Positions 42,803 to 50,263 of a stretch of 64,000 nt of DNA are shown here, in pieces. This stretch comes from Nitrospirota bacterium (GTDB taxonomy: Bacteria; Nitrospirota; Nitrospiria; Nitrospirales; Nitrospiraceae): assembly GCA_016219645.1 (NCBI GenBank), contig JACRLR010000016.1:372001-436000 (forward strand). Direction: 5' to 3'. Position numbers and translations under genes: made by a program. The notes below the pieces were generated by a model. It was not told where the DNA came from and searched no databases. It saw only the letters and a program-made list of their open reading frames with translations. Every line of letters begins with the position of its first letter. Position 1 is the first letter of the stretch.

Positions 42803-43642
42803 ATGTCTGAAACCATTCTAAAAGATGTCGGCAAGATTATTGACGAAGCGCTTGGTCTAAGGAGTTGTGGGATTGGCAAGGAACCGCATTACAAGCATAA
42901 GGCGACTTGCCAGAAATTGTCTGAATTCCCACCGCCCACTTTCGATGCGACAGCTCTCATTGGAAAGATTTACGCTCAAGTCATATGCAATTGGAAGAAA
43001 GGGGTCAATTACGAGCCATCAACAGAAAACTGGCGCTTCGAATCGCGAACGAATATTGATGCGAGGAACGATGACCCCGAAATTAAACTCGAAAGAGCCA
43101 TTGTCAGTACACAAACCCAGCTTCCTATGAATTGGGCCAATCAGACGCCTACATCATCGGGTTTTGTAGGCCCACGAGCGGATAAGCACCGCAATATTGA
43201 TCTGATTCATCGAGGTGAGGATGGTGCTTATGAATTCATTGAGCTTAAGGTAGGCAGCGATACTCCTCTTTATGCTGCGATGGAGATATTGCAAAATGCT
43301 GTCCTCTATATTTTCACTCGTGAGAATGAGCAGAAAATTGAAGGGGGATCAGATGAGCAAAAGCCTTTACGCGGAGTAACGGTCATCCATTTAAAAGTGT
43401 TGGCTCCATGCAGTTATTACGAAGGCTATAACCTCGCTTGGCTTGAAGTGAATATTTGCAACGGGCTCAAGGCCTTCTTGGTGGGGCGAACGTCTAAGCT
43501 CCAAATGGATTTTAGATTTGACGCTTTCCCTCCTTGGTTTACCTCTGGTCACGCCAAGGCGATATGCAAGGATTTAAGTAAGGAGCAAGCCGATTCGATC
43601 CGAATGGCTGTAGACAATCGAAGCCCCGTATATTCGAGATGA
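42803..43642 (+). CDS. Second PD-(D/E)XK-like nuclease candidate
   Basis: A protein of 279 residues. The motif KHRNIDLIHRGEDGAYEFI then ELKVGSDTPLYAAMEIL places an Asp and E-L-K at the spacing of the PD-(D/E)XK core, followed by a helix. The N-terminal part is charged and helical, with FESRTNIDARNDDPEIKLER. No known family was recognised, but the fold guess is reasonable. ATG 42803 is preferred because GGAGG (42787-42791) lies before it; the frame also opens at 42743. Last gene of the island; a class B repeat follows. Confidence 0.6.
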   Translation: MSETILKDVGKIIDEALGLRSCGIGKEPHYKHKATCQKLSEFPPPTFDATALIGKIYAQVICNWKKGVNYEPSTENWRFESRTNIDARNDDPEIKLERAIVSTQTQLPMNWANQTPTSSGFVGPRADKHRNIDLIHRGEDGAYEFIELKVGSDTPLYAAMEILQNAVLYIFTRENEQKIEGGSDEQKPLRGVTVIHLKVLAPCSYYEGYNLAWLEVNICNGLKAFLVGRTSKLQMDFRFDAFPPWFTSGHAKAICKDLSKEQADSIRMAVDNRSPVYSR

Positions 43643-43723
43643 CATGTGCGATTCTTTTATTTTCCCCCTTGATGGCGGGCTAGATCCACTGCGCGTGACT
43701 TTCCATTTCCTCGTTTCATTTTC

Positions 43724-43818
43724 AAGGGTAGCCTGGTCGATCCTCTATTGCGCGCGTCGAACGAGCACATTCTGATCGTGCGCGTTCCGCGAGCAGGAGG
43801 ACGGCCAGGCTACCCTTC
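43724..43818 (+). repeat. class B element
   Basis: Outer arms AAGGGTAGCCTGGTCGATCC and GGACGGCCAGGCTACCCTT. Core one TTGCGCGCGTCGAACGAG (43748-43765), loop CACATTCTGATC, core two GTGCGCGTTCCGCGAGCAG (43779-43797). The loop is the same as in the copies at 47348 and 63417. Confidence 0.8.
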
Positions 43819-43973
43819 CCGTCTTTCTGAGGCCGCCCGTTGCGCGAGCACAGAAGATCATCAGGCTCCATTCCCTCCTCTGTTTCGGGAGCACAGGAGC
43901 AACGTGGGTATCCTTCCCATCCTTTTTCATCGTGCACATTCCGTGAGCAGGGGGACGACCAGGCAGCCCATCC
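43819..43973 (+). repeat. Decayed class B copies
   Basis: Several second-core fragments follow one another: CGTTGCGCGAGCACAGAAGA (about 43835-43854), GGGAGCACAGGAGCAACG and GTGCACATTCCGTGAGCAG, with pieces of outer arm (ACGACCAGGCAGCCC). They look like remnants of two or three nested or tandem copies. Confidence 0.5.
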
Positions 43974-44354
43974 CTATTCCTTTACCGTCATCTTCACCGT
44001 GATCGGGTCGAGGGGATTATCGCGGCCGTCGCAAAGCGCGGCGACGATCTTGTCCACCACCTCCATGCCTCGAAAGACTTCGCCAAAGACTGTCTAGGTT
44101 CGGACCAGTCCGCTGTTGTCCGCGACACAGATGTAGAACTGCGAGCCGTTATCGTTGGGGTCTCGCGTGCTGTTGCTCTCCCGTGGCATCTTGGCCATGG
44201 CGACAGCGCCGCGTTTATGCGGACGATCGTTGGTCTCGGGATTCAGCCAATAACCGGGACTGCCGGACCCGTGCAGAGAGCGGTCAGGATTCTTGCTCAG
44301 TGGGTCGCCCCCTTGAATGATGGATCCTGGAACGACACGGTGAAAAGTGGGCAG
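43974..44354 (-). pseudogene. Broken cyclophilin copy
   Basis: Strongly similar to the intact peptidyl-prolyl isomerase gene at 45358-45879, same strand. The reading starts only at the equivalent of TFHRVVPG; the first ~50 residues are missing. A TAG replaces the tyrosine codon of RTYTVFGE (the copy reads ...SGLVRT-stop). Beyond it the frame continues with TVFGEVFRGMEVVDKIVAAL to KMTVKE and a normal stop. So it is 5'-truncated and carries a nonsense codon. Confidence 0.88.
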
Positions 44355-44457
44355 CCTATTCATGCTGTACATTTTCGAGGCACGGGGGTTGACTAGGCTT
44401 CACGGCGCGCTTTTGTTAAGCTACTGAGCTCAGTATGTCCTCTCAAGAATGTGCAGG

Positions 44458-44868
44458 CTATGGCGTCAGGCGGTCGATTGCATCCGCGTAGATCACGGGA
44501 ATTCCCTTGGGGTCATTCGCATTCGCCACTACGACCCCGCGGATGCGGAGATATTCGTTTTCAAGAACCAGCTTCGTCGCATTCGGTTTACACGTGCCGG
44601 CCGAGCCGATTTGAATGGTACCCGACTCGTCTTGCAGCGTAAACGTTTGCGCATCGTAGGCTGGGCTGCCTCCGCAGCGGTTCACTCCGCGATGGATCGG
44701 AATGGCGCTGATGTCCTTCGCAGTCCCTTCTATGATTACTACTTTGGCCTGATAGTCGGAGGGATGCTCTAAAATCTTGCTGATGGAAAGGCGATCGCCG
44801 GCCAAGGCGGCAGGGATCAGTCCAAGAGAAATAGATAGGCATAAGACGTTGTTCAAGATATGACGCAT
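44458..44868 (-). CDS. Secreted OB-fold-like protein
   Basis: A protein of 136 residues with a signal peptide (cleavage likely after AALAG). The mature part, YQAKVVIIEGTAKDISAIPI, FTLQDESGTIQIGSAGTC and YLRIRGVVVANANDPKG, has the strand pattern of a nucleic-acid-binding-type OB fold (as in DUF5689/YgiW/tRNA_anti-like secreted proteins). Two cysteines could bridge. AGGAGG lies eight bases before the ATG. It lies between the broken and intact cyclophilin copies. Function unknown. Confidence 0.72.
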   Translation of the reverse strand: MRHILNNVLCLSISLGLIPAALAGDRLSISKILEHPSDYQAKVVIIEGTAKDISAIPIHRGVNRCGGSPAYDAQTFTLQDESGTIQIGSAGTCKPNATKLVLENEYLRIRGVVVANANDPKGIPVIYADAIDRLTP

Positions 44869-45250
44869 CGCGGTGTCCTCCTCTCAGTCCCCTACTTCCT
44901 TCTCAAGGGTAATCTAGTTGTTCCCCGAGTGCGCGTATTGAAGCGACCCGTGTGATTTTACACCCTCCCAGAGGAGGCAGGCAAAGTCTTCTTCGCTGCG
45001 CGCATCGAGCGACCACCGCTTTATTATTTTTCTCCCTTGAGGGCGGGCTAGATGGTCTCCCACTGCGCGTGTCCAACGGATGCTGGTTTATCTGGTCTAT
45101 CTCGTCTATCTGGTTTGTCTGGTTGATCGGACTGGAAATTCATCCAGAAGAACCAGACAGACCAGAAAGACTAGCCAACCAGCCAGACGAGCCCAAGCGC
45201 GTTGCACGAGCACACTCTATATTGTTCCATCCAAGCTGGCTCGTACCCTT
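44869..45250. repeat. class B remnants and class B with a nested class A hairpin
   Basis: 44895-45000 holds decayed class B pieces (GAGTGCGCGTATTGAAGCGA; CTGCGCGCATCGAGCGAC). At 45061-45080 CACTGCGCGTGTCCAACGGA is core one and at about 45196-45213 GCGCGTTGCACGAGCAC is core two. The loop between them (45081-45190) is a complete class A hairpin, with left arm 45083-45126 of TGGTTTATC/TGGTCTATC units and right arm 45143-45189. One element family has inserted into, or grown in, the loop of the other. Confidence 0.7.
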
Positions 45251-45257
45251 CTCCAAT

Positions 45258-45353
45258 GGAGTCGCACCCGCGCTGATCCTATTGCGGCCGTCGAGCGAGG
45301 CCCTTCTGAGGGCGCGCGCTCCGGGAGCAGGGGATCAGTGCGGGTGTGACTCC
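45258..45353 (+). repeat. class B element
   Basis: Outer arms GGAGTCGCACCCGCGCTGAT and ATCAGTGCGGGTGTGACTCC. Core one ATTGCGGCCGTCGAGCGAGG (45281-45300) and core two GCGCGCGCTCCGGGAGCAG (45312-45330). Core bases differ from other copies (GGCC, GGGAGC), shared only with the copy at 63417. It ends a few bases before the cyclophilin stop. Confidence 0.8.
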
Positions 45354-45357
45354 ACGC

Positions 45358-45879
45358 TTACTCCTTCACCGTCATCGTCATGGTAATCGGCTCCAGGGGA
45401 TTGTCGGCTTCGTCACGGGCGGCGGCGACGATCTTGTCCACCACTTCCATGCCTCGAAAGACTTCGCCGAAGACGGTATAGGTTCGATCCAGTCCACTGT
45501 TGTCCGCGACACAGATATAGAACTGCGAGCCGTTATCGTTGGGGTCTCGCGTGCTGTTGCTCTCCCGTGGCACCTTGGCCATGGCGACAGCGCCGCGTTT
45601 ATGCGGACGATCGTTGGTCTCGGGATTCAGCCAGTAGCCGGGACTGCCGGACCCGTGCAGAGAGCGGTCGGGATTCTTGCTCAGTGGGTCGCCCCCTTGA
45701 ATGATGAATCCTGGAACGACCCGGTGAAAGGTGGTGCCATTATAGAACCCCATTTTGACTAGATTGATGAAGTTTTCGATGTGACGAGGAGCGTCGTCCG
45801 GATAGAAGCGAATCTTGATCTCGCCGAACTTCGTTGTGATGGTGACGCGCGGATCGATCTTTTGAAATTGCATCGTCAT
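45358..45879 (-). CDS. Peptidyl-prolyl cis-trans isomerase, cyclophilin type
   Basis: Cytoplasmic prolyl isomerase of 173 residues without signal peptide. Family blocks: YPDDAPRHIENFINLVKMGF, the catalytic Arg in FHRVVPGFIIQGGDP, GSQFYICVADNSGLDRTYTV and FGEVFRGMEVVDKI. The insertion PLSKNPDRSLHGSGSPGYWL is typical of the larger bacterial single-domain type. A 5'-truncated, stop-containing copy lies 1 kb away (43974-44354), showing recent local duplication. No clear operon. Confidence 0.93.
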   Translation of the reverse strand: MTMQFQKIDPRVTITTKFGEIKIRFYPDDAPRHIENFINLVKMGFYNGTTFHRVVPGFIIQGGDPLSKNPDRSLHGSGSPGYWLNPETNDRPHKRGAVAMAKVPRESNSTRDPNDNGSQFYICVADNSGLDRTYTVFGEVFRGMEVVDKIVAAARDEADNPLEPITMTMTVKE

Positions 45880-45921
45880 GCGACCAAACTAGCAAGGACA
45901 ACGATCAAGAGGCAATGGGGA

Positions 45922-45994
45922 ACGTAAGGGGTGAGGGGTAAGGCGTGAGGGGTCGATCGAGATTCGCCTAACGCCTTACGTTTCACGCCTCACG
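45922..45994. repeat. Heptad-type hairpin (GTAAGGG/GTGAGGC units)
   Basis: Left arm 45922-45952 (CGTAAGGGGTGAGGGGTAAG) and right arm 45964-45994 (ACGCCTTACGTTTCACGCCT) are near-complementary. The last codons and stop of the MFS gene (HREA-stop) are inside the right arm. Confidence 0.75.
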
Positions 45995-47269
45995 ATGAAG
46001 CCCTTTCCCTGGGTCGATTTTGAACCAGATGAGCCCGCCCACGATTGCGACAGCTGCGGCAACACCCAACGAGACAGGCCAGCCCCACTGATTGGCCAGC
46101 CATGGAGTGAGAGTCGGCGAAATCGCTCCTCCAATGTTGGCACCGGTGTTCATGAGCCCCGACAAGGTTCCTGTGTGGGCTTTGGATAGATCGGTCGTCG
46201 AGGCCCAGTAGGCGCCGACTGCAAAATACAGCCAGCCTGCGCCAAGTGACAGACTTGCGATTGCCAGAAAGGGAGCATCGACGAGGGCGCCCAATGCAAT
46301 CGCGCAACCGGCCAGGACCATGCCGGTCATACCGGTCACAGTTCGTCCAGTGGTGAGACCATAGCGGGCTGCCAGTCGATCGGTCACCCAGCCGCCAAGT
46401 GGACAAAAGACCAACATGGCCAGAAAGGGGAGGGAGGCATAGATTCCGCCGCGAAGCACATCGAATTCTCGAACGTTCACGAGATACAAGTAGAACCAGG
46501 ACAGATAGACGTAGGCGACATAACCGAGGCAACTGTAGCTCAGCACCAGCCACCAGACGGTGGGGGTTCGTGTGAATGTTCGCCAGGGTACGGCGGCAGT
46601 GGAGGTGAGCGGCGCTCGCGTGAGCAGGGCCTGTTCACCGACATTCACCCAGGGATGTTCGTGCGGATGGTTGCGTGAGAGGAGCCACCAGAGGAGTCCC
46701 ATCACGATGCCGATGAGGCTTGCGAAATAGAACACGGTCTGCCATCCCCAGTTCACCATCACCCATGCGGCGATCGGAGGGGTCATGGCAGAACCCAATC
46801 CGATCCCACCGATCGCAATCCCGATGCCGAGGCCTCGCGCGTCTGCCGGAAACCAGTTGGTCACGGCGCGATTGAAGGCTGGCAATGCCACGGCCTCTCC
46901 CACTCCTAGACTGAATCGCACGAGCATCAGCGCACCGACAATCCCAAAGAGGCTTGCGAGGGAAGACACGGCTGCAACGGCCGTGAAGGCGGTACAGACA
47001 GACCACCAGATGAGCGCGACGGTGAGCACCACCCGCACTCCCCAGCGATCGGCCAGCCATCCACCGGGAATCTGAAACAGGGCATAGCCAATGACGAAGG
47101 CCGAGAAGACCCAGCCCATCTGTTGATCGGTCATCCCAAAGGCCGGCATCATCTGCCGCGCGGTCACGGAAATATTGACGCGATCGATATAGGTCACGAC
47201 GCTGATGAGAAACAGCAAGGCAAGGATGAGCCAGCGGATCCGTGAGGGGCGGGTCGTGAGTGTGGTCAC
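45983..47269 (-). CDS. MFS transporter, anion:cation symporter-like
   Basis: Inner-membrane transporter of 428 residues with 12 predicted helices. The first helix and loop, LLFLISVVTYIDRVNISV, then FSAFVIGYALFQIPGGWLAD, and the conserved RWGVRVV after it match the ACS (hexuronate/galactonate/phthalate) branch. ALGIGIAIGGIGLG-like glycine-rich helix and a second-half WVTDRLAARYG repeat of the MFS loop are present. Substrate unknown; an organic anion is likely. It is alone, next to the cyclophilin gene, and its stop lies in a hairpin repeat. Confidence 0.9.
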   Translation of the reverse strand: MTTLTTRPSRIRWLILALLFLISVVTYIDRVNISVTARQMMPAFGMTDQQMGWVFSAFVIGYALFQIPGGWLADRWGVRVVLTVALIWWSVCTAFTAVAAVSSLASLFGIVGALMLVRFSLGVGEAVALPAFNRAVTNWFPADARGLGIGIAIGGIGLGSAMTPPIAAWVMVNWGWQTVFYFASLIGIVMGLLWWLLSRNHPHEHPWVNVGEQALLTRAPLTSTAAVPWRTFTRTPTVWWLVLSYSCLGYVAYVYLSWFYLYLVNVREFDVLRGGIYASLPFLAMLVFCPLGGWVTDRLAARYGLTTGRTVTGMTGMVLAGCAIALGALVDAPFLAIASLSLGAGWLYFAVGAYWASTTDLSKAHTGTLSGLMNTGANIGGAISPTLTPWLANQWGWPVSLGVAAAVAIVGGLIWFKIDPGKGLHREA

Positions 47270-47347
47270 AAGGTTGAGTCGTGCAATCTGTTCATCGGGA
47301 TGCCGGTGCCGGATTATACAGAGTCCACGCGCAGGTCACTAGATAAG

Positions 47348-47446
47348 AGAGGGAGGCCTGATCGGTCTCCTGTGCTCGCAGAGGGCGCACGATCAGAATG
47401 TGCTCCCTCGATGCGCGCAGAGGGAGACCGATTCAGGCCTCCCTCT
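47348..47446 (-). repeat. class B element, reversed
   Basis: Outer arms AGAGGGAGGCCTGATCGGTC and GACCGATTCAGGCCTCCCTC are almost perfect complements. The minus strand reads core one CTGCGCGCATCGAGGGAG, loop CACATTCTGATC, core two GTGCGCCCTCTGCGAGCAC. It lies between the MFS and HNH genes. Confidence 0.8.
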
Positions 47447-47541
47447 GGGGAAATAAACGAGCGCTTGGTGGGGCCATTGGGGAGTGATGCGACTCGTCTT
47501 GCATAATATAGAGGTTGATCTTGATCTGGTTTGAGTCAAAG

Positions 47542-47565
47542 CCAGGCGACACAGCACTCGCCTGG
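47542..47565. promoter_or_regulatory. Small hairpin in the leader of the HNH-like gene
   Basis: Perfect 8-base arms CCAGGCGA and TCGCCTGG with an 8-base loop, about 110 bases before ATG 47673. Its role is unknown. The rest of 47447-47672 shows no gene; AGAAGGA before the ATG is the ribosome binding site. Confidence 0.4.
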
Positions 47566-47672
47566 GGACAGACAAAGGGAGTAAAATTGTTGTTCCCCAT
47601 TCTTGATGCACTTCCTATGTAAGCGTAGAGTCCTAATCTGCACGGATCGCATTGATAGGGGCTAGAAGGACT

Positions 47673-48506
47673 ATGACGAAAGAATGTGCATACTGTGGGA
47701 ATGGGGGGCCTTTTACTGCCGATCACGTTTGGCCGAACTGTTTCCTAGATCGGTTTGGCCGACATGCTGCGCACTTCTCTGTGCGTGGCGAGCAGGTACA
47801 TGGGGCGGATTATGTTGTCAAAGATGTCTGCGAAACCTGTAACTCTGAAAGGCTCAGCCCACTCGATTCCTACTTCTGTCGCCTGTACGACGAGTATTTT
47901 GTTCATCTTCATGATTTCAACTCGACGGTAGCGCTTCATTATGACTTCAATCTGTTGTCGCGTAGCCTTCTGAAAATCGCGTATAACTCAGCCCGTCAAG
48001 GAGTGTCTGATGCAGGACCTCTGGCAGTGCTTCGAGGGTTCATTGCTGGACGCGATTCTTGCCCTATGCAGTTGGCCGTCTTCGCCGAGCTTGTATCGCC
48101 GACAATGGTTCCGCAGCCTGATGGAAGCATTTGTAAGGTCATGCCGAACATGTATCGATCTATCCTTGGTCAGTTTCTCGGCCCTGGCGGTGATCGCATT
48201 ATGCTCCGTGTGGTGGCGGTTAACTCGTACTACTTCCATCTCATTGTGCCTTTAAAGAAGCTGCCTCCGGTAGATTTCGATTCCGCGGTAAATCAGTTCG
48301 CCAATCAACTCAAGGGTGTTGTGCGACTCTCTCCAGGTCTTGAGAAAGTGACAATCCCCACGTCACCCCAGGACGGTATTCGAAACATCATCCCTCAGCT
48401 TAGGGCGTACCGAGAGCAGTACCGAAAGTTCTTCGCGAAGAAAAGTCGTCTCAATAATCAAGGAGAAAAAAAGATGTTAGGAGATAGTTCGTCCTGGTCG
48501 GAATAA
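47673..48506 (+). CDS. HNH-like zinc-binding protein, possible nuclease
   Basis: A protein of 277 residues. The N-terminus has a compact HNH-like module: CAYCGNGGPFTADHVWPNCF and, after a beta-hairpin, VCETCNSERLSPLD, giving two CxxC pairs around a DH. This is like HNH endonucleases of mobile or defence genes, though the usual second His/Asn is not obvious. The remaining ~200 residues are a helical/beta domain without known family (LLSRSLLKIAYNSARQGVSD). It stands alone between repeats. AAGGA precedes the ATG; the upstream frame from 47652 lacks it. Confidence 0.72.
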   Translation: MTKECAYCGNGGPFTADHVWPNCFLDRFGRHAAHFSVRGEQVHGADYVVKDVCETCNSERLSPLDSYFCRLYDEYFVHLHDFNSTVALHYDFNLLSRSLLKIAYNSARQGVSDAGPLAVLRGFIAGRDSCPMQLAVFAELVSPTMVPQPDGSICKVMPNMYRSILGQFLGPGGDRIMLRVVAVNSYYFHLIVPLKKLPPVDFDSAVNQFANQLKGVVRLSPGLEKVTIPTSPQDGIRNIIPQLRAYREQYRKFFAKKSRLNNQGEKKMLGDSSSWSE

Positions 48507-48686
48507 AAGAGTCGGCAATCTTTTTTGGAAAGGGATGAGAAAAAGGTGTCAGGAGTAATTTCGGTCTGAACAGCTTCCGCAGTCAGCTTCAGCCATCAGT
48601 GTCTCTCTTCATAGCGCGCATTCTTGACGTGCTTGTTTCACGAGCGTAGGGTTTCGCTCTGTTCGGACTGGAGGAAGAGGTCATGA

Positions 48687-49232
48687 ATGGCGTCGGCATT
48701 TTCCCATGTCATTGTTGCTGTGGCGATGGGTCGGGCCTTTCGGAACAAGGAGCTGCGATGGCGCGAGTTGGGTTTGGGTGCCTTCTGTTCGGTTCTGCCG
48801 GATCTGGATGTGGTCGGGTTTCCTTTGGGCATTCAGTACGGTGATATGTGGGGCCACCGTGGGCTGACCCACTCAGTATTGTTTGCGGCGCTGCTGGCCG
48901 GGATTCTTGTGGCTCTGTGGTGTCGGGGCAAACCGGCGATAGCAATGACGGGATTATTTCTGTATTTCTTTCTCTGTACTGCGTCACATGGTGTGCTTGA
49001 TGCGATGACGGATGGAGGGTTGGGCGTGGCGTTTTTCTCTCCATTCGATACGACGAGGTACTTCCTCGCGGTCCGACCGGTCCTTGTGTCTCCCATCGGG
49101 ATCAGCGAATTCTTCAGCGAGTATGGGGCCCGTGTTCTGGCCAACGAAGCAGTTTGGATTTGGCTCCCATCTCTCGCGCTGTTCGTGCTGCTTCGTGCAA
49201 TCCAGCATGTCCGAGGAGCAAAGAGTCCATAG
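48687..49232 (+). CDS. Metal-dependent hydrolase-like membrane protein (YdjM/DUF457)
   Basis: A protein of 181 residues with about four hydrophobic helices. Signature motifs of the YdjM/LexA-binding inner-membrane hydrolase family: FSHVIVAVAMGRAF near the start with the first His, VLPDLDVVG, WGHRGLTHSVLFAALLAGI and TASHGVLDAMTDGGLGVAFF. These His and Asp residues probably bind metal on the cytosolic face. GAGGTC precedes the ATG. trmL follows after 20 bases on the same strand and is probably co-transcribed. Confidence 0.87.
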   Translation: MASAFSHVIVAVAMGRAFRNKELRWRELGLGAFCSVLPDLDVVGFPLGIQYGDMWGHRGLTHSVLFAALLAGILVALWCRGKPAIAMTGLFLYFFLCTASHGVLDAMTDGGLGVAFFSPFDTTRYFLAVRPVLVSPIGISEFFSEYGARVLANEAVWIWLPSLALFVLLRAIQHVRGAKSP

Positions 49233-49252
49233 TATAGGATCCGATCTTGGTC

Positions 49253-49717
49253 ATGTTCGACGTCATCCTCTATCAGCCTGAAATTCCTCCGAACACCGGC
49301 AACATCATACGGCTCTGTGCCAATACTGGCGCAAGGCTGCATCTCGTCAAACCCCTGGGCTTTTCACTGGAGGATAAGCAATTGCTCCGGGCAGGATTGG
49401 ATTATCACGAATTCGCGACGATGACGGTTCACGAGAGCTGGGCCGATTGCCTCGCAGCTTTCAACGATCGTCGTCTGTTTGCGGTCTCCACCAAAGGCAC
49501 TCAACGGTATGACTTGGTTGACTATGCTGCCGGCGATGTTTTTGTATTTGGTCCGGAAAGTCGTGGGTTGCCGTCTGAGATCTTACAGAGTGTTGCTGAA
49601 CAGCAGCGTATCCGAGTCCCCATGGTTCCAGGAAACCGCAGCCTCAACCTTTCCAACGCAGTATCGGTGGTCCTCTATGAAGCCTGGCGGCAGGTCGGAT
49701 TCGGGATGCGCCGGTAA
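49253..49717 (+). CDS. trmL: tRNA (cytidine/uridine-34-2'-O)-methyltransferase TrmL
   Basis: SPOUT-family methyltransferase of 154 residues acting on the wobble base of some leucine tRNAs with S-adenosylmethionine. All three SPOUT motifs are clear: QPEIPPNTGNIIRLCANTG near residue 8, FVFGPESRGLPSEI (about 97-110) and VPMVPGNRSLNLSNAVSVVL (about 121-140), which forms the trefoil knot. ATG 49253 is preferred over TTG 49247. It follows the YdjM-like gene. Confidence 0.95.
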   Translation: MFDVILYQPEIPPNTGNIIRLCANTGARLHLVKPLGFSLEDKQLLRAGLDYHEFATMTVHESWADCLAAFNDRRLFAVSTKGTQRYDLVDYAAGDVFVFGPESRGLPSEILQSVAEQQRIRVPMVPGNRSLNLSNAVSVVLYEAWRQVGFGMRR

Positions 49718-49846
49718 GTATAGAAAGGTTCGAAAACTAGAAATGCTAGACAAGATGCCTGGCTCGCCACACACTGGTGCAGGGCAACGCATGACTGGTA
49801 TGGGTAAGGGCTACGCTGGAAGAGCATCGTGATTCGGGGGGTATCG

Positions 49847-50191
49847 ATGAAGAACGAGCGCTGGTGCTACGTGGTTGCAACGGTATCGGGAGTACTTGGA
49901 TGGGTTGTCATCGCGTGGGTATCGGGCCGTCGGGAGGCGTGGGATTCAGAGTGGTATTTTCAGGCAGGGATTCCTGCTCAGTGCCTCGTATCGGCTGTCT
50001 TAGGGTATCTTGCCCCTGTTCGTCCGTGGCGGTGGGGAGCGGTCCCGTTGGGAGCGCAATCTGTGTGGATGCTGGCATCTCAGGGCGTAGGAAATCTATT
50101 CCCACTCGGATTGATCATGAGCGCCGTGCTCGCAGTGCCTCCCATTCTTGCTGCCCGGTTTGGCGCATTCCTTGGCCGGAAGGCGGTATGA
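49847..50191 (+). CDS. Small membrane protein of unknown function
   Basis: A protein of 114 residues with about four hydrophobic helices: about 8-26, 42-58 (AQCLVSAVLGYLAPV), 62-80 and 85-103. Tightly packed with Gly/Ala; no family recognised. GGGGGG lies six bases before the ATG and supports the start at 49847 over 49829. Follows trmL by 130 bases on the same strand. Confidence 0.65.
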   Translation: MKNERWCYVVATVSGVLGWVVIAWVSGRREAWDSEWYFQAGIPAQCLVSAVLGYLAPVRPWRWGAVPLGAQSVWMLASQGVGNLFPLGLIMSAVLAVPPILAARFGAFLGRKAV

Positions 50192-50263
50192 GGCGAAGTA
50201 ACTCCACCTGGTTCCTCCCGTTGTCGAATCCTGCCATCAGTAAAGGTTGTCGCCGTGTGTCGC

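Noticed and set aside
44952-45386. Plus-strand frame of 144 codons over the repeats
   Set aside because: Made of class A and class B repeat units; composition not protein-like.
43724-47446. CRISPR array from the many palindromic repeats
   Set aside because: Repeats are irregularly spaced over tens of kilobases, have variable arms and no unique spacers of constant length; no cas genes.
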